From: Ectocarpus siliculosus
Taxonomy: Eukaryota; Sar; Phaeophyceae; Ectocarpales; Ectocarpaceae
Assembly: GCA_000310025.1 (NCBI GenBank)
Contig: FN648469.1
Coordinates: forward strand, 9,600 to 73,599
Length of the DNA: 64,000 nucleotides
Direction: 5' to 3'
Shown: one piece after another, positions 1-9,720 of the stretch
Layout: each line of letters opens with the position of its first letter
Position numbering within the stretch: the first letter of the stretch is position 1
The notes under the pieces: model-generated
Seen by the model: the letters and a program-made list of their open reading frames with translations, nothing else
The model's database searches: none
What the model was told of the DNA's origin: nothing
Made by a program: the position numbers and the translations under genes

Positions 1-3000
1 TCTTGGTTGATGCGTGAATTGCCCAAGGACAACAACCCCGGTAAGTGGAGCTGTTGGAACACCCAGCCCACCAACCACGGCCGCCAAACACTATCTATGT
101 GTGTGGTTCCGGCATTTTTAACCCTCTGTATTTGGTCGTGAATTGCTAAAGGACAATCAACCTCGGTAAGTGGCGCTGTTGGAACCATAAGCCCACCAAC
201 CACGGCCGCCACACAACGTTATTGTGTGTGGTTCCGGCGTTTGTTTTACTCTCTGTATTCATGCGTGAATTGCCCGAAGACAACAGCCCCAGTACGTTGC
301 ACCGTGGGAACAACAACCTCAGCCACCACGGCCGCCACACACGATATATATGTGTGGTTCCGGCATTTTTTACCTTCTTGGTTGATGCGTGAATTGCCCA
401 AGGACAACGACCCGGGTAAGTGGCCCTGTTGGAACGGCAAGCCCACCAACCACGGCCGCCACACACATATTTTGTGTGTGGTTCCGGCATTTTTAACCCT
501 CTGTATTTGGTCGTGAATTGCTAAAGCACAACAACCTCGGTAAGTGGCGCTGTTGGACCAATAAGCCCACCAACCACGGCCGCCACACAATGTTTTTGTG
601 TGTGGTTCCGGCATTTGTTTTACTCTCTGTATTCATGCGTGAATTGCCCGAAGACAACAGCCCCAGTTACGTTGCACCGTGGGAACAACAAGCTCAGTCA
701 CCACGGCCGCCACACGCGATTTTATGTGTGTGGTTCCGGTATGTGTTTGTTTCTCTCTGTATTCATGCGTGAACTGCCTGAAGACAACATCTTCGGTATG
801 TGGCGCTGTCCCAACAACAAGCCCACCAATCACGGCCTCCACACACTATTTATGTGTGTGGTTCCGGCATTTTTAACCCTCTGTATTCATGCGTGAATTG
901 CTAAAGGACAACAACCTCGGTAAGTGGCGCTGTTGGAACCATAAGCCCACCAACCACGGCCGCCACACACATTTTATGTGTGTGGTTCCGGCATGTATTT
1001 GTTTCTCTTTGTATTCATGCGTGAACTGCCCGAAGACAACAACCTCGGTAAGTGGCGCTGACCCAACAACAAGCCCACCAATCACGGCCGCCACACACAT
1101 TTTATGTGTGTGGTTCCGGCATTTTTAACCCTCTTGGTTAATGCGTGAATTGCCCAAGGATAACGACCCGGGTAAGTGGCCCTGTTGGAACGGCAGGCCC
1201 ACCAACCACGGCCGCCACACAATGTTTTTGTGTGTGGTTCCGGCATTTGTTTTACTCTCTGTATTCATGCGTGAATTGCCCGAAGACAACAGCCCCAGTA
1301 CGTTGCACCGTGGGAACAACAACCTCAGCCACCACGGCCGCCACACACGATATATATGTGTGGTTCCGGCATTTTTTACCCTCTTGGTTGATGCGTGAAT
1401 TGCCCAAGGACAACAACTTCGGTAAGTGGCCCTGTTGGAACGGCAAGCCCACCAACCACGGCCGCCACACACATATTTTGTGTGTGGTTCCGGCATTTGT
1501 AACCCTCTGTATTTGTTCGTGAATTGCTAAAGCACAACAACCTCGGTTATGTAGCGCTGTTGGAACAATAAGCCCACCAACCACGGCCGCCACACAATGT
1601 TTTTGTGTGTGGTTCCGGCATTTGTTTTACTCTCTGTATTCATGCGTGAATTGCCCGAAGACAACAGCCCCAGTACGTTTCACCGTGGGAACAACAACCT
1701 CAGCCACCACGGCCGCCACACGCGATTTATGTGTGTGGTTCCGGCATTTTTAACCCTCTTGGTTGATGCGTGAATTGCCCAAGGACAACAACCCCGGTAA
1801 GTGGAGCTGTTGGAACACCCAGCCCACCAACCACGGCCGCCACACACTTTTTATGTGTGTGGTTCCGGCATTTTTAACCCTCTGTATTTGTGCGTGAATT
1901 GCTAAAGGACAACAATCTCGGTAAGTGGCGCTGTTGGAACAATTAGCCCATCAACCACGGCCACCACACAACGTTATTGTGTGTGGTTCCGGCGTTTGTT
2001 TTACTCTCTGTATTCATGCGTGAATTGCCCGAAGACAACAGCCCCAGTACGTTGCACCGTGGGAACAACAACCTCAGCCACCACGGCCGCCACACACGAT
2101 TTATATATGTGGTTCCGGCATTTTTGACCCTCTTGGTTGATGCGTGAATTGCCCAAGGACAACGACCCGGGTAAGTGGCCCTGTTGGAACGGCAAGCCCA
2201 CCAACCACGGCCGCCACACACATATTTTGTGTGTGGTTCCGGCATTTTTAACCCTCTGTATTTGGTCGTGAATTGCTAAAGCACAACAACCTCGGTAAGT
2301 GGCGCTGTTGGAACAATAAGCCCACCACCCACGGCCGCCACACAATGTTTTTGTGTGTGGTTCCGGCATTTGTTTCACTCTCTGTATTCATGCGTGAATT
2401 GCCCGAAGACAACAGCCCCAGTACGTCGCACCGTGGGAAAAACAACCTCAGCCACCACAGCCGCCACACACGATTAATGCGTGCGGTTCCGGCATTTTTA
2501 ATACTCTGTGTCTCTGCGTGACTTGCCCCAGGACAACAACCCCGGTAATTGGCGCTGTTGGAACACCCAGCCCACCAACCACGGCCGCCACACACATTTT
2601 ATGTGTGTGTGTGGTTCCGGCATGTATTGGTTTCTCTCTGTATTCATGCGTGAACTGCCCGAAGACAACAACCTCGGTAAGTGGCGCTGTCCCAACAACA
2701 AACCCACCAACCACGGCGGGCACACACGATTTATGCGTGTGCTACCGGCATTTTCAACACTCTGTGTCCCTGCGTGACTTGCCCAAGGACAACAACCCCG
2801 GTAAGTGGAGCTGTTGGAACACCCAGCCCACCAACCACGGCCGCCACACATATTTTTGTGTGTGGTTCTGGCATGTATTTGTTTCTCTCTGTATTCATGC
2901 GTGAACTGCCTGAAGACAACTACCTCGGTAAGTGGCGCTGTCCCAACAACAAGCCCACCAATCACGGCCGCCACACACAATTTATGTGTGTGGTTCCGGC

Positions 3001-4010
3001 ATTTTTAACCCTCTTGGTTTATGCGTGAATTGCCCAAGGACAACGACCCGTGTAAGTGGTCGTGTTGGAACGACAAGCCCACCAACCACGGCGGGCACAC
3101 ACGATTTATGCGTGTGCTTCCGGCATTTTTAACACTCTGTTTCCCTGCGTGACTTGCCCAAGGACAAAAACCCCGGTAAGTGGAGCTGTTGGAACACCCA
3201 GCCCACCAACCACGGCCGCCACACATATATTTGTGTGTGGTTCCGGCATGTATTTGTTTCTCTCTGTATTCATGCGTGAACTGCCTGAAGACAACTACCT
3301 CGGTAAGTGGCGCTGTCCCAACAACAAGCCCACCAATCACGGCCGCCACACACTATTTATGTGTGTGGTTCCGGCATTTTTAACCCTCTTGGTTAATGCG
3401 TGAACTGCCCAAGGACAGCGACCCCGGGAAGTGGCGTTGTTGCAACAACAAGCCCACCAACCACGGCCGCCACACATATTTTATGTGTGTGGTTCCGGCA
3501 TTTATTTGTTTCTCTCTGTTTTCATGAGTGAATTGCCCAAGACAACAACCCCAGTAAGTAGCGCTCTTGGAGCAACAAGCTCAGCTACCACGGTCGCCAC
3601 ACACTTTTCATGTGTGTGGTTCCGGCAATTATACTCTGTATCTATGCGTGAATTTCCCGAGGACGACGACCCCGGGAAGTGGCGTTGTCGGAACAACAAG
3701 CCCACCAACCACGGCCGCCACACACATTTTATGTGTGTGGTTCCGGCATTTGTTTTCCTCTCTGTATTCATGCGTGACTTGCTCGAAGACAACAGCCCCA
3801 GTAAGTTGGGCCGTGGGAACAACAAGCTCATCCACCACGGCCGCCACACACTCTCTATGTGTGTGGTGCCGGCATTGATACTCCCTGCATTCATGCGTGA
3901 ATTGCCCCATAGGCAACAACCCCGGCAAGGAGCGCTGTTAACCAACGAGCATACCAACCACGGCCGCCACACACTATTTATGCGTGTGGTTCCGGCATTT
4001 GTTTTACTGT
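1..4010. repeat. ~125-bp satellite array, 32 copies, with three-unit higher-order pattern
   Basis: Thirty-two successive units begin with TGCGTGAATTGCC-like sequence at about 11, 135, 262, 386, 510, 636, 767, 890, 1018, 1142 and so on to 3894, a mean spacing of 125 bp. Each unit has three parts: a GACAACAACCCCGGTAAGTGG-like stretch, an AAGCCCACCAACCACGGCC stretch, and an imperfect hairpin in which CCACACACAT and ATGTGTGTGG pair around a short AT loop, with outer GCCG/CGGC pairing. Several unit types alternate (GCTAAAGGACAA, GCCCGAAGACAACAGCCCC, GCCCAAGGACAAC) and often recur every three units, giving a ~375-bp higher-order repeat. Since 125 is not a multiple of 3, open frames across the array change frame at every unit, so I do not call it coding. 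The array is cut by the window start and ends against a DIRS-type terminus near 4015. It could be subtelomeric or centromeric satellite; nothing here decides that. Confidence 0.93.
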
Positions 4011-4253
4011 TGTATTCTTGTTCCTTACCTAGATCATTCAATGTAAGTATTGGATTGGGTTGGGTGAGGCCTCCTGCACCGGTCTGTGGTCCCTCCCATT
4101 ACTTTCCTGTTGATTGTCTGATCTGCCATATATTGCTTTGACCACACAAGCCTCCAAGGTAGGTTTCTCCCCACCCAAACTTTCTTATTTCCGCGGCACG
4201 CACACGTAGAAAATCGAATGTATGCGTGGCCGGCCGACAATCGGCAACGTGTT

Positions 4254-4880
4254 CTAGTCAGGGTAGTACTCGCTACGCCTCGTCTTGGAACCCGCCGTTC
4301 CTACACTAGTAGGCGCCAAGTGCGACGCTATCGGTACGCCGCCCGGCAATTTTTCATGATGACAGCAACTGTGCCACACATCCCCCGTCCCGAGAGGAAG
4401 GCATCGTGTAGCGGTGTGGCAGCCCGTAACGTCCGCGCCCGCAACCACGGCGTCTACGGAGTCATGGGGGGTCGTACCAAACTGGAAATTGAACATAAGA
4501 TCCTCCCCAGCCGGCAGCCGCAGAATCTGCGATCCCATCGTGAAGGAGAGGTCGTCGTGGCCGCGAACGCCAGCAAGAACAAAGCGACGTCCCTGGTATG
4601 CTCAATGCGTACCACCAAAGGGGACGCAGTTTGTGCCCGGAAGCGCATGTCCCTCAACAAATCGAAGAGAACATGCGGCAACATAGCCTCTGCGTGGTTG
4701 ACAAAGCTTCTGTTTCTTCCTCGTAAACATGACGTAGGGGTCTACGAGAGGACTACGACACGGGTCGCCCGACCGCGTAACAGGGTCCCAGCTGCCGTCT
4801 TGCCCCAACTGCTTTTGGATCGCCATCTTCAACTTGGACACGATCCCTTTCTGCATCGACGCGGCTGTGTACTGTTAGCG
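4254..4880 (-). pseudogene. DIRS tyrosine recombinase fragment (copy A)
   Basis: Reading from high to low coordinates, the frame at 4602-4856 gives a segment (QKGIVSKLKMAIQKQLGQDG) that parallels the N-terminal region of the 45.8-47.2 kb recombinase. The frame at 4454-4684 gives HTRDVALFLLAFA, equivalent to ESRDVALFSLAHH there, and 4254-4538 gives GSQILRLPAGED, equivalent to GSHVLRLPESRG. The C-terminal part with the H-x-x-R and tyrosine residues is missing, so this copy cannot encode an active recombinase. At least two frameshifts separate the pieces. Confidence 0.65.
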
Positions 4881-5085
4881 CATTGCAAAACTGTAAGGCA
4901 TGCGCGAAGTTGTATCATACCTAGTCTATACGCCAAAGCATGGCTCTGTCGTGCACCCACTTGGTGCCTCTACGTTATGTGCCCAACAATCAGAGGCATT
5001 CGAACGCGTCTTGGTCCGAGGCCTGCGTTCAGCAACAACGTTGTTCGGTCGCCGAAGCCATGAGAACAACGGCGACCAGCCGCAC

Positions 5086-5332
5086 ATTCTCCCAGAGAGC
5101 ACGGAAAGCCCTCGGGGTTTAGACGAACGGTGCTTTCGCGCCAGGGCAGAGAGATACCATCAGCGACGACATTAGCAGCCACTGGGTACTCGATCTGTAG
5201 CTCCAACAAACGCGACGTCGATGGACCCTTAACCCCTTTAGGGTTGGATCGCGTTTTGGGGACACTTTTGTCCCCATCTTCTTCACCTGCTTTACCTCGC
5301 GAAGATTGGCATGATTGTCTCCTTCTTTGCAC
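5086..5332 (-). pseudogene. DIRS RNase H fragment (copy A)
   Basis: The minus-strand translation contains RLLELQIEYPVAANVVADG followed by ISLPWRESTVRLNPEGF. This matches RLFDLQIEYDFLLSLKWVPT and VADAISRPSRETIIRLGPN of the RNase H region in the element at 47.8-48.9 kb, apart from a small internal deletion where the KWVPTAEN motif should be. It sits upstream, in the element's own sense, of the recombinase fragment, the normal DIRS order. The sequence beyond residue ~45 of this stretch no longer aligns. Confidence 0.6.
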
Positions 5333-5657
5333 TACTCGACCAGGGGGGTGCCAGGGTACACAGGGACGACTCTAGTCTAGTATGGATGCTTTGTAGAGTG
5401 GAGGAGTATGAGGGTAATGAACAGGTCGAATCGCGGGGCGATTACGCCGCCGGTTCAACAGCGAAGTTGCGTCGCGTCTGTTTACCCTTGGGTGGAAGGC
5501 GCTACTAGGGGCAAGCGCGGAAGAAGTACCTAGACCACCGTTGATAAGAGGCACCAAGCAACCTAGGGCTTGAGTTAGAAGGTCTCGCTTTCCCTCTAGA
5601 GAAATGTCTTGAAAACCTCCTTTTCGTGCCCCGTTTACCACGCTCCTGCCAGTTGCT

Positions 5658-5728
5658 GTCTATAATCCCTATCAATTGTCCCCTCGTGTCCCCTCGAATC
5701 GAGGGGACAATTGATAGGGATTATAGAC
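5658..5728. repeat. Perfect 29-bp inverted repeat with 13-bp spacer
   Basis: The arm 5658-5686 (GTCTATAATCCC...CCCCTCG) is exactly reverse complementary to 5700-5728, separated by 13 bases that repeat part of the arm (TGTCCCCTCGAAT). It lies ~320 bp beyond the DIRS relic. It could be the collapsed terminus of an element, a recent palindromic insertion, or a very small foldback transposon. No flanking gene explains it. Confidence 0.9.
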
Positions 5729-6927
5729 AAGAGACGGCTCAAGTGGGAAGGCAGCTTTGCACTTGCGCCCAGGGATGGAACTTCTGCACCATCCAATCAG
5801 CAGGCGTCGTTCGCTCTTTTTCTTATATTTCAGAAATTTCGCAAGACCGCCGAATTTTCTGTGCGTGGTAAGGGGGTTAAGCCCACTGCAAGTCAGTCGG
5901 AAGGCGCACACGGAAAGAGTCGCGACAACTGGTACAACGCAAACATATCCTTGTTGATGTGCTTGTGCAGCCAATCAGTTGGGATCACACCACCAGCGCG
6001 GTACTGGGCTCCCCCGATGTTGACAAAACGCCACCCGAGCCTAGGGAAGACGCGTCCGATGATGCGTCAAGTTTGACGATGAGGGTGGCTTGCTCGCTGT
6101 CAGGGACTTTCGTGCGAGGAAACCGTCAGAGAAAGCCGCTTTTTGGAACTCTTCCCGCAGATGCGTTAGCGTTACATTCCAGATCGAGCCGACTTTGGAT
6201 GGTTTTGACCATCTTGGAAGGACGGCAACCTCGCATGCGTCCAAAGGAACGCCGGTCGGATCACCACAGTCATGGTCATTAACTCGCCCGCAACGGGTTG
6301 CGGCCTTCGACAAGCATCCATCGGCGAGAGCAGTTCGTAGTATGGCGCGTGGCTTGTCCAACTTTTTCTAGAGAATCCGGAACGTCATCGTGTCCGAATC
6401 GCAGATGATATCGAAGCATTGAAAGGCCTTGACTGGCCCAAAACTCGCACTTCTTGAATGACAGGAACTGTCGAGATCCCCCCCCCCCCCCGGTTTTTTT
6501 TTTTTTTTTGAAGAGGAAACCTGGGCGCTGAGAACTGACAGCACGGGTTCCCGTCAACATAGAAAGGCACAGAGCATTATATATATTTCCTTTTCGGGGC
6601 CCAATTTGTATGGCCGCGTGTGAAATTACGTTACGAAGCAAACGTCGATTCGATGCTGTGTATCCAGGCGTACCGTCGAGAAACCATGACAGCGCACGGA
6701 CCAACCAACACAACGTCTCGCCGGGCTTATCCAAGTGTAAGTCTACCTACTCACAGACGGGATTGCTAGCTACGGCGGAGTTGGTGTGCATATGGGTTGT
6801 TGTTGGTGTTTGCTGGGCGTGCGCCACGAGGTACGTCAGTACGCGAGAGGCACGGGAACTAATTCGGCATGTGACCATGTGGTGTTTGCATGAAACAACC
6901 CGGACGATCACTACTATTATTATGTGG
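5729..6927. other. No recognisable gene; homopolymer tract
   Basis: I see no credible coding exon. Open frames of 90-150 codons exist on both strands but overlap each other and show no domain or splice logic. A run of 14 C (6478-6491), GG, then 16 T (6494-6509) is a homopolymer tract of the kind left by replication slippage or an element tail. Confidence 0.6.
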
Positions 6928-7055
6928 TTGTGTGGTGTGCGCGTTGGACGCGCAACCCCAAGGGAAAAAGGCACCACCGAACGGCATGTATTTGTGTGGT
7001 GTGCACGTTGGACACGCAATCCCAAAGGAAAAAGGCACCACCAAACGGCCATATG
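6928..7055. repeat. 64-bp tandem repeat, two copies
   Basis: The unit starting TTGTGTGGTGTGCGCGTTGG at 6928 recurs at 6992 with few changes (GCGCGTTGGACGCG becomes GCACGTTGGACACG; both keep GGAAAAAGGCACCACC). Spacing is 64 bp. Each copy has its own small palindrome, GCGCGTTGGACGCGC. Confidence 0.88.
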
Positions 7056-7795
7056 TGGCCTATGTATGAGGCACAAGCTACATGGGATACAAGACAGCAC
7101 GTGACGGGCGCCCAGATATTCCCTAGTTGGGAGGGATACCTCCAACGCGGTCGCATGCGATGCGGGTGAGGTAAGGTGATATGTATATTATCCGCCATTA
7201 CGGCAAAGGGATGACGTAATTGTAATGGCGTAGTGGCACAACGGCGTGTACAGCCAATGAGACGTAGCGGCAGGACACCGGCAGCGGCGCGCCGCGACGA
7301 CACCAATTCATCACAGCGACAACAGCTGTGAGACGATGAATAACCACATCAGCGCGGGGAAATGCAGCAGTAACCTCGTGAGTGCAACTGTCTGTGCAAT
7401 AGATGCATAACCGTGTGTAACAGCCACCAAGGGGGGGACTGTAACCAAGGAAACCACGCCAGCGTGTGGTTATACAGCATTTTCCGACATGAACGGTCGA
7501 ACGGCGTGTACCACCCAACACAACGCAAACATTCTGCGGGGAAATATGGGCGTGTCTTGTGTGCAAGGATTCGTCATGAGGCTAACTGCTTTCGCCATAA
7601 TAGCTGGACCAATGTAGCGGTGAGGCAGCTGACAATAACATCGGCGGTGTACAGCAGTGACAAACACCAAACAAATCTACCGACGGTCGCAAGCATAGCG
7701 GCGTATGCAATAGGCAGGGTCTGCTGCGGGCAAAGCATCAGCGTGTCTTGCAGGGATTTCGTCAGGAGGCAACTGCTTGTGCAATGATGGCTACA
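7056..7795. repeat. Diverged ~190-bp tandem repeats; Copia target site
   Basis: Several weakly conserved blocks recur: GCGTGTCTTG...GATTCGTCA...GGCTAACTGCTT near 7551 against GCGTGTCTTGCAGGGATTTCG...GGCAACTGCTTGTGC near 7741, about 190 bp apart, plus GGCGTGTACA-type blocks near 7234, 7502 and 7648. No coding exon is convincing. The left target duplication CAGGT (7796-7800) of the Copia element ends this block, so the element inserted into or beside a diverged repeat. Confidence 0.45.
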
Positions 7796-7800
7796 CAGGT

Positions 7801-7991
7801 TGGTTGGGGTGCTCAGCAGGATACTGATCTACGGGGCCTCCGGGGGTTACGTGGATGATGTTTGTGCATGATGGACATGATACGTGCGGAGCCCCTCGTG
7901 CCTCCGCCGTGTATGCCACTCTCTAATCAACCAAGGTCTTGAGTCAACCTTCTTTCTCTTTCGGCCTCTGACGGGCCACCGCACCCAAACA
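7801..7991 (+). repeat. 5' LTR of the Copia element
   Basis: 191 bp, TG...CA bounded, matching 14282-14474. It contains GGGCCTCCGGGGGTTACGTG and the CTTTCTCTTTCGGCC stretch. It follows CAGGT at 7796-7800. Compared with the 3' LTR it lacks three bases within GTGTATCATGCC and has one extra A near 7924. Confidence 0.94.
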
Positions 7992-8230
7992 CAGTATATT
8001 GGGCCTGGTGTTGGTAGTGGGTATTGGCGTCTGAGCTGTGTGAGCCGGGTCAACGGAGCGGTCGACACTTTTCTTCTACATTTCTTCAAGCTGGGATCGC
8101 GGCCAACGGGGGCGAGGACAGCAGCATTGTGTAGCTGGTGCGGTGGCCATTGCGGGGACCGGGACAGCAGGGTTTATAGCTGGGACAGCACTTCGAGGCT
8201 GGGACAGCAGGTTTAGGGTTTTAGTTAGAT
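7992..8230 (+). other. Copia untranslated leader with GGGACAGCA repeats
   Basis: 239 bp between the 5' LTR and the gag start. The expected primer-binding site should begin at 7992; the sequence there (CAGTATATTGGGCCTGGTG) is not a tRNA 3' complement I can name. GGGACAGCA-like blocks occur near 8114, 8157, 8183 and 8202. They resemble the ACAGCAGGGGGGCTG blocks near the 3' end of the element. The gag ATG at 8231 is the first good start after them. Confidence 0.6.
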
Positions 8231-9720
8231 ATGTCGGATGGTGGGGATACGGAGGATATTGCAGCTGTGCGCGCGAGGCTGGATGAGGCGCTGCGAGCTA
8301 TAGAGGCTGCTAAGGCTGAGACGGCGGAGGTTCGGGCAGCACAGCAGCAGTCGGCGGGTGCACCTGCCGGCAGCCCTGGAGGCGACGGTCTAGTTGCTAC
8401 TGGAGGGGCTCCATCTGCATCGGTGGGGCCGACGGGGCCAGGTGGGATGAGTCACGGTGGTGGTACTGGTGTGCCGGGTTTGCCTTTGGGAGTACCGTTG
8501 TCAGAACTCCTGTGCCTAGACTCCAGTCAAATTGCACCGCCGACGCTTTTCTTAGTTGGCGGAGACGGTTTCGGGTCTACGCGGACAACCATGATCTCCT
8601 GCATACCATCGCCGGCAGTGCTGAGGTTCCCATTGTGAGTTGTCAAGACGTCGGATACCTGACTCGCCAGTTCGGCTCAAAGCTTGTTGGTGAGCACAAG
8701 AGGATGTGGGGTTTTATCTTGGAGGCAGCGGTGGGGGCCCCATTTGAGAACAAACTGTACTCTTGCCATTCCGTGGCCGATGCGTGGAGTATGATGGAGG
8801 ATTGGTTTTTGCCGAACCACCCAGCCGATTGTCAGCTTCTGGTCGCCGAGCTTGACACCATCACAATGAAGGATGATGAGGACCCCAAGGTGTTCTTCTC
8901 GCGCGTTGCACAGCTTGAGACCAAGTTGCGGGCTGTGGGCATTGTCAAGAGTGAGCTGGAGGTTGTGCAGATTCTCATCCGTCAACTTCCTGCACGCTAT
9001 GATGTCGAGAAGTGCAGTAGCCTTTCTAAGCGTGATCTAACCCGCGCTGAGCTCCAGGACGTCGTGCGTGGTCGGTATGCTACGCTCAAGGCTAGCGAGA
9101 TGAGGTCGGCGGCTGTGACACCGGCGGTTTCCGCCAACCCGCATGCTCTTGTTGTTGGCCGTGGTTTTGGGCCCGGCGGCAACGGGGGGGGCCGGGGGGG
9201 CGGAGGCCAACGGCGGAATGGTAACAGCGGCGACGGCCGCGGGCAATATTTGGTCCTCTTGGGGAGCTGTTGCCCAACAGCAGCAGCAACCGCGGCAACA
9301 GCAACAGCCGCAGTCGCAAATGCAACAGTACCGACAGCCACAGCAGCCGCAGCGACAAATGCAACAACCGTACCAACAACCGCAGCAGCAGATGCTACAG
9401 CAACAGCCGTACCAACAGCAGTCGCAGATGCAGCCGTACCGGCAGCCGCAACAGCAGCAGCGGCAGCAGCAGCAGTCCGCTATGATCGGGGTTGGCGGGA
9501 TCTACGATTGCGGTAGTAACGCCGTGTACTACCAGCCGGAGTCACCACCTCCGCCCGGCGCGCCGATGGGTACAGGGCACCAATGCATGCGGTGTGGGAG
9601 GCACGGCCACCACGCCGGGCATTGCGCCGCCCCCCGCAGGTTCGAAGGTACGTGCGCCGCCTGCGGCCAATACGGCCACATGTGGCGCAATTGTGCCAAA
9701 AGTAACCGGCACCCTCACCT
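8231..9720 (+). pseudogene. Copia gag-like protein, two frameshifts
   Basis: Gag packages element RNA into virus-like particles. Translation from ATG 8231 gives an N-terminal helix (ARLDEALRAIEAAKAETAEV), then a frame change near 8500-8515 into the gag core (AFLSWRRRFRVYADNHDLL, then WSMMEDWFLPNHPADCQLL), typical of the Copia gag family around residues 100-300. A second change in the G-rich tract near 9180-9240 leads into a Gln/Pro-rich segment (9280-9480). It is followed by two CX2CX4HX4C zinc knuckles, CMRCGRHGHHAGHC and CAACGQYGHMWRNC, at about 9587-9700. Both frame changes fall in or near repetitive GC-rich sequence, so assembly error cannot be excluded. Domain identity is secure; the exact break points are not. 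Confidence 0.88.

Larger units (their letters stand above)
4021..5335 (-). mobile_element. Decayed DIRS-type (tyrosine recombinase) retrotransposon, copy A
   Basis: Two lines of evidence mark this segment. First, 4021-4215 (CTAGATCATTCAATGTAAG onward) matches the terminal region at 45625-45800 that lies just downstream of the recombinase of the better preserved element at 45620-48853. Second, minus-strand translations of 4254-4880 and 5086-5212 match the recombinase and RNase H regions of that element. The copy is heavily deleted: the reverse transcriptase core and the methyltransferase-like region are absent, and the recombinase is spread over three frames. The upper limit near 5335 is only where recognisable similarity ends. 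Insertion next to, or into, the satellite array is inferred from the abrupt junction at about 4010-4025. Confidence 0.72.

Noticed and set aside
1-4010. CRISPR-like array
   Set aside because: Units are contiguous 125-bp satellite copies, with no constant short repeat alternating with unique spacers, in a eukaryotic context.
146-4141. Long open frames of 60-240 codons on both strands across the satellite array (CVVPAF..., NHGRHT... proteins)
   Set aside because: The 125-bp unit shifts frame at each copy, frames are equally open on both strands, and each protein is the same DNA read in different registers.
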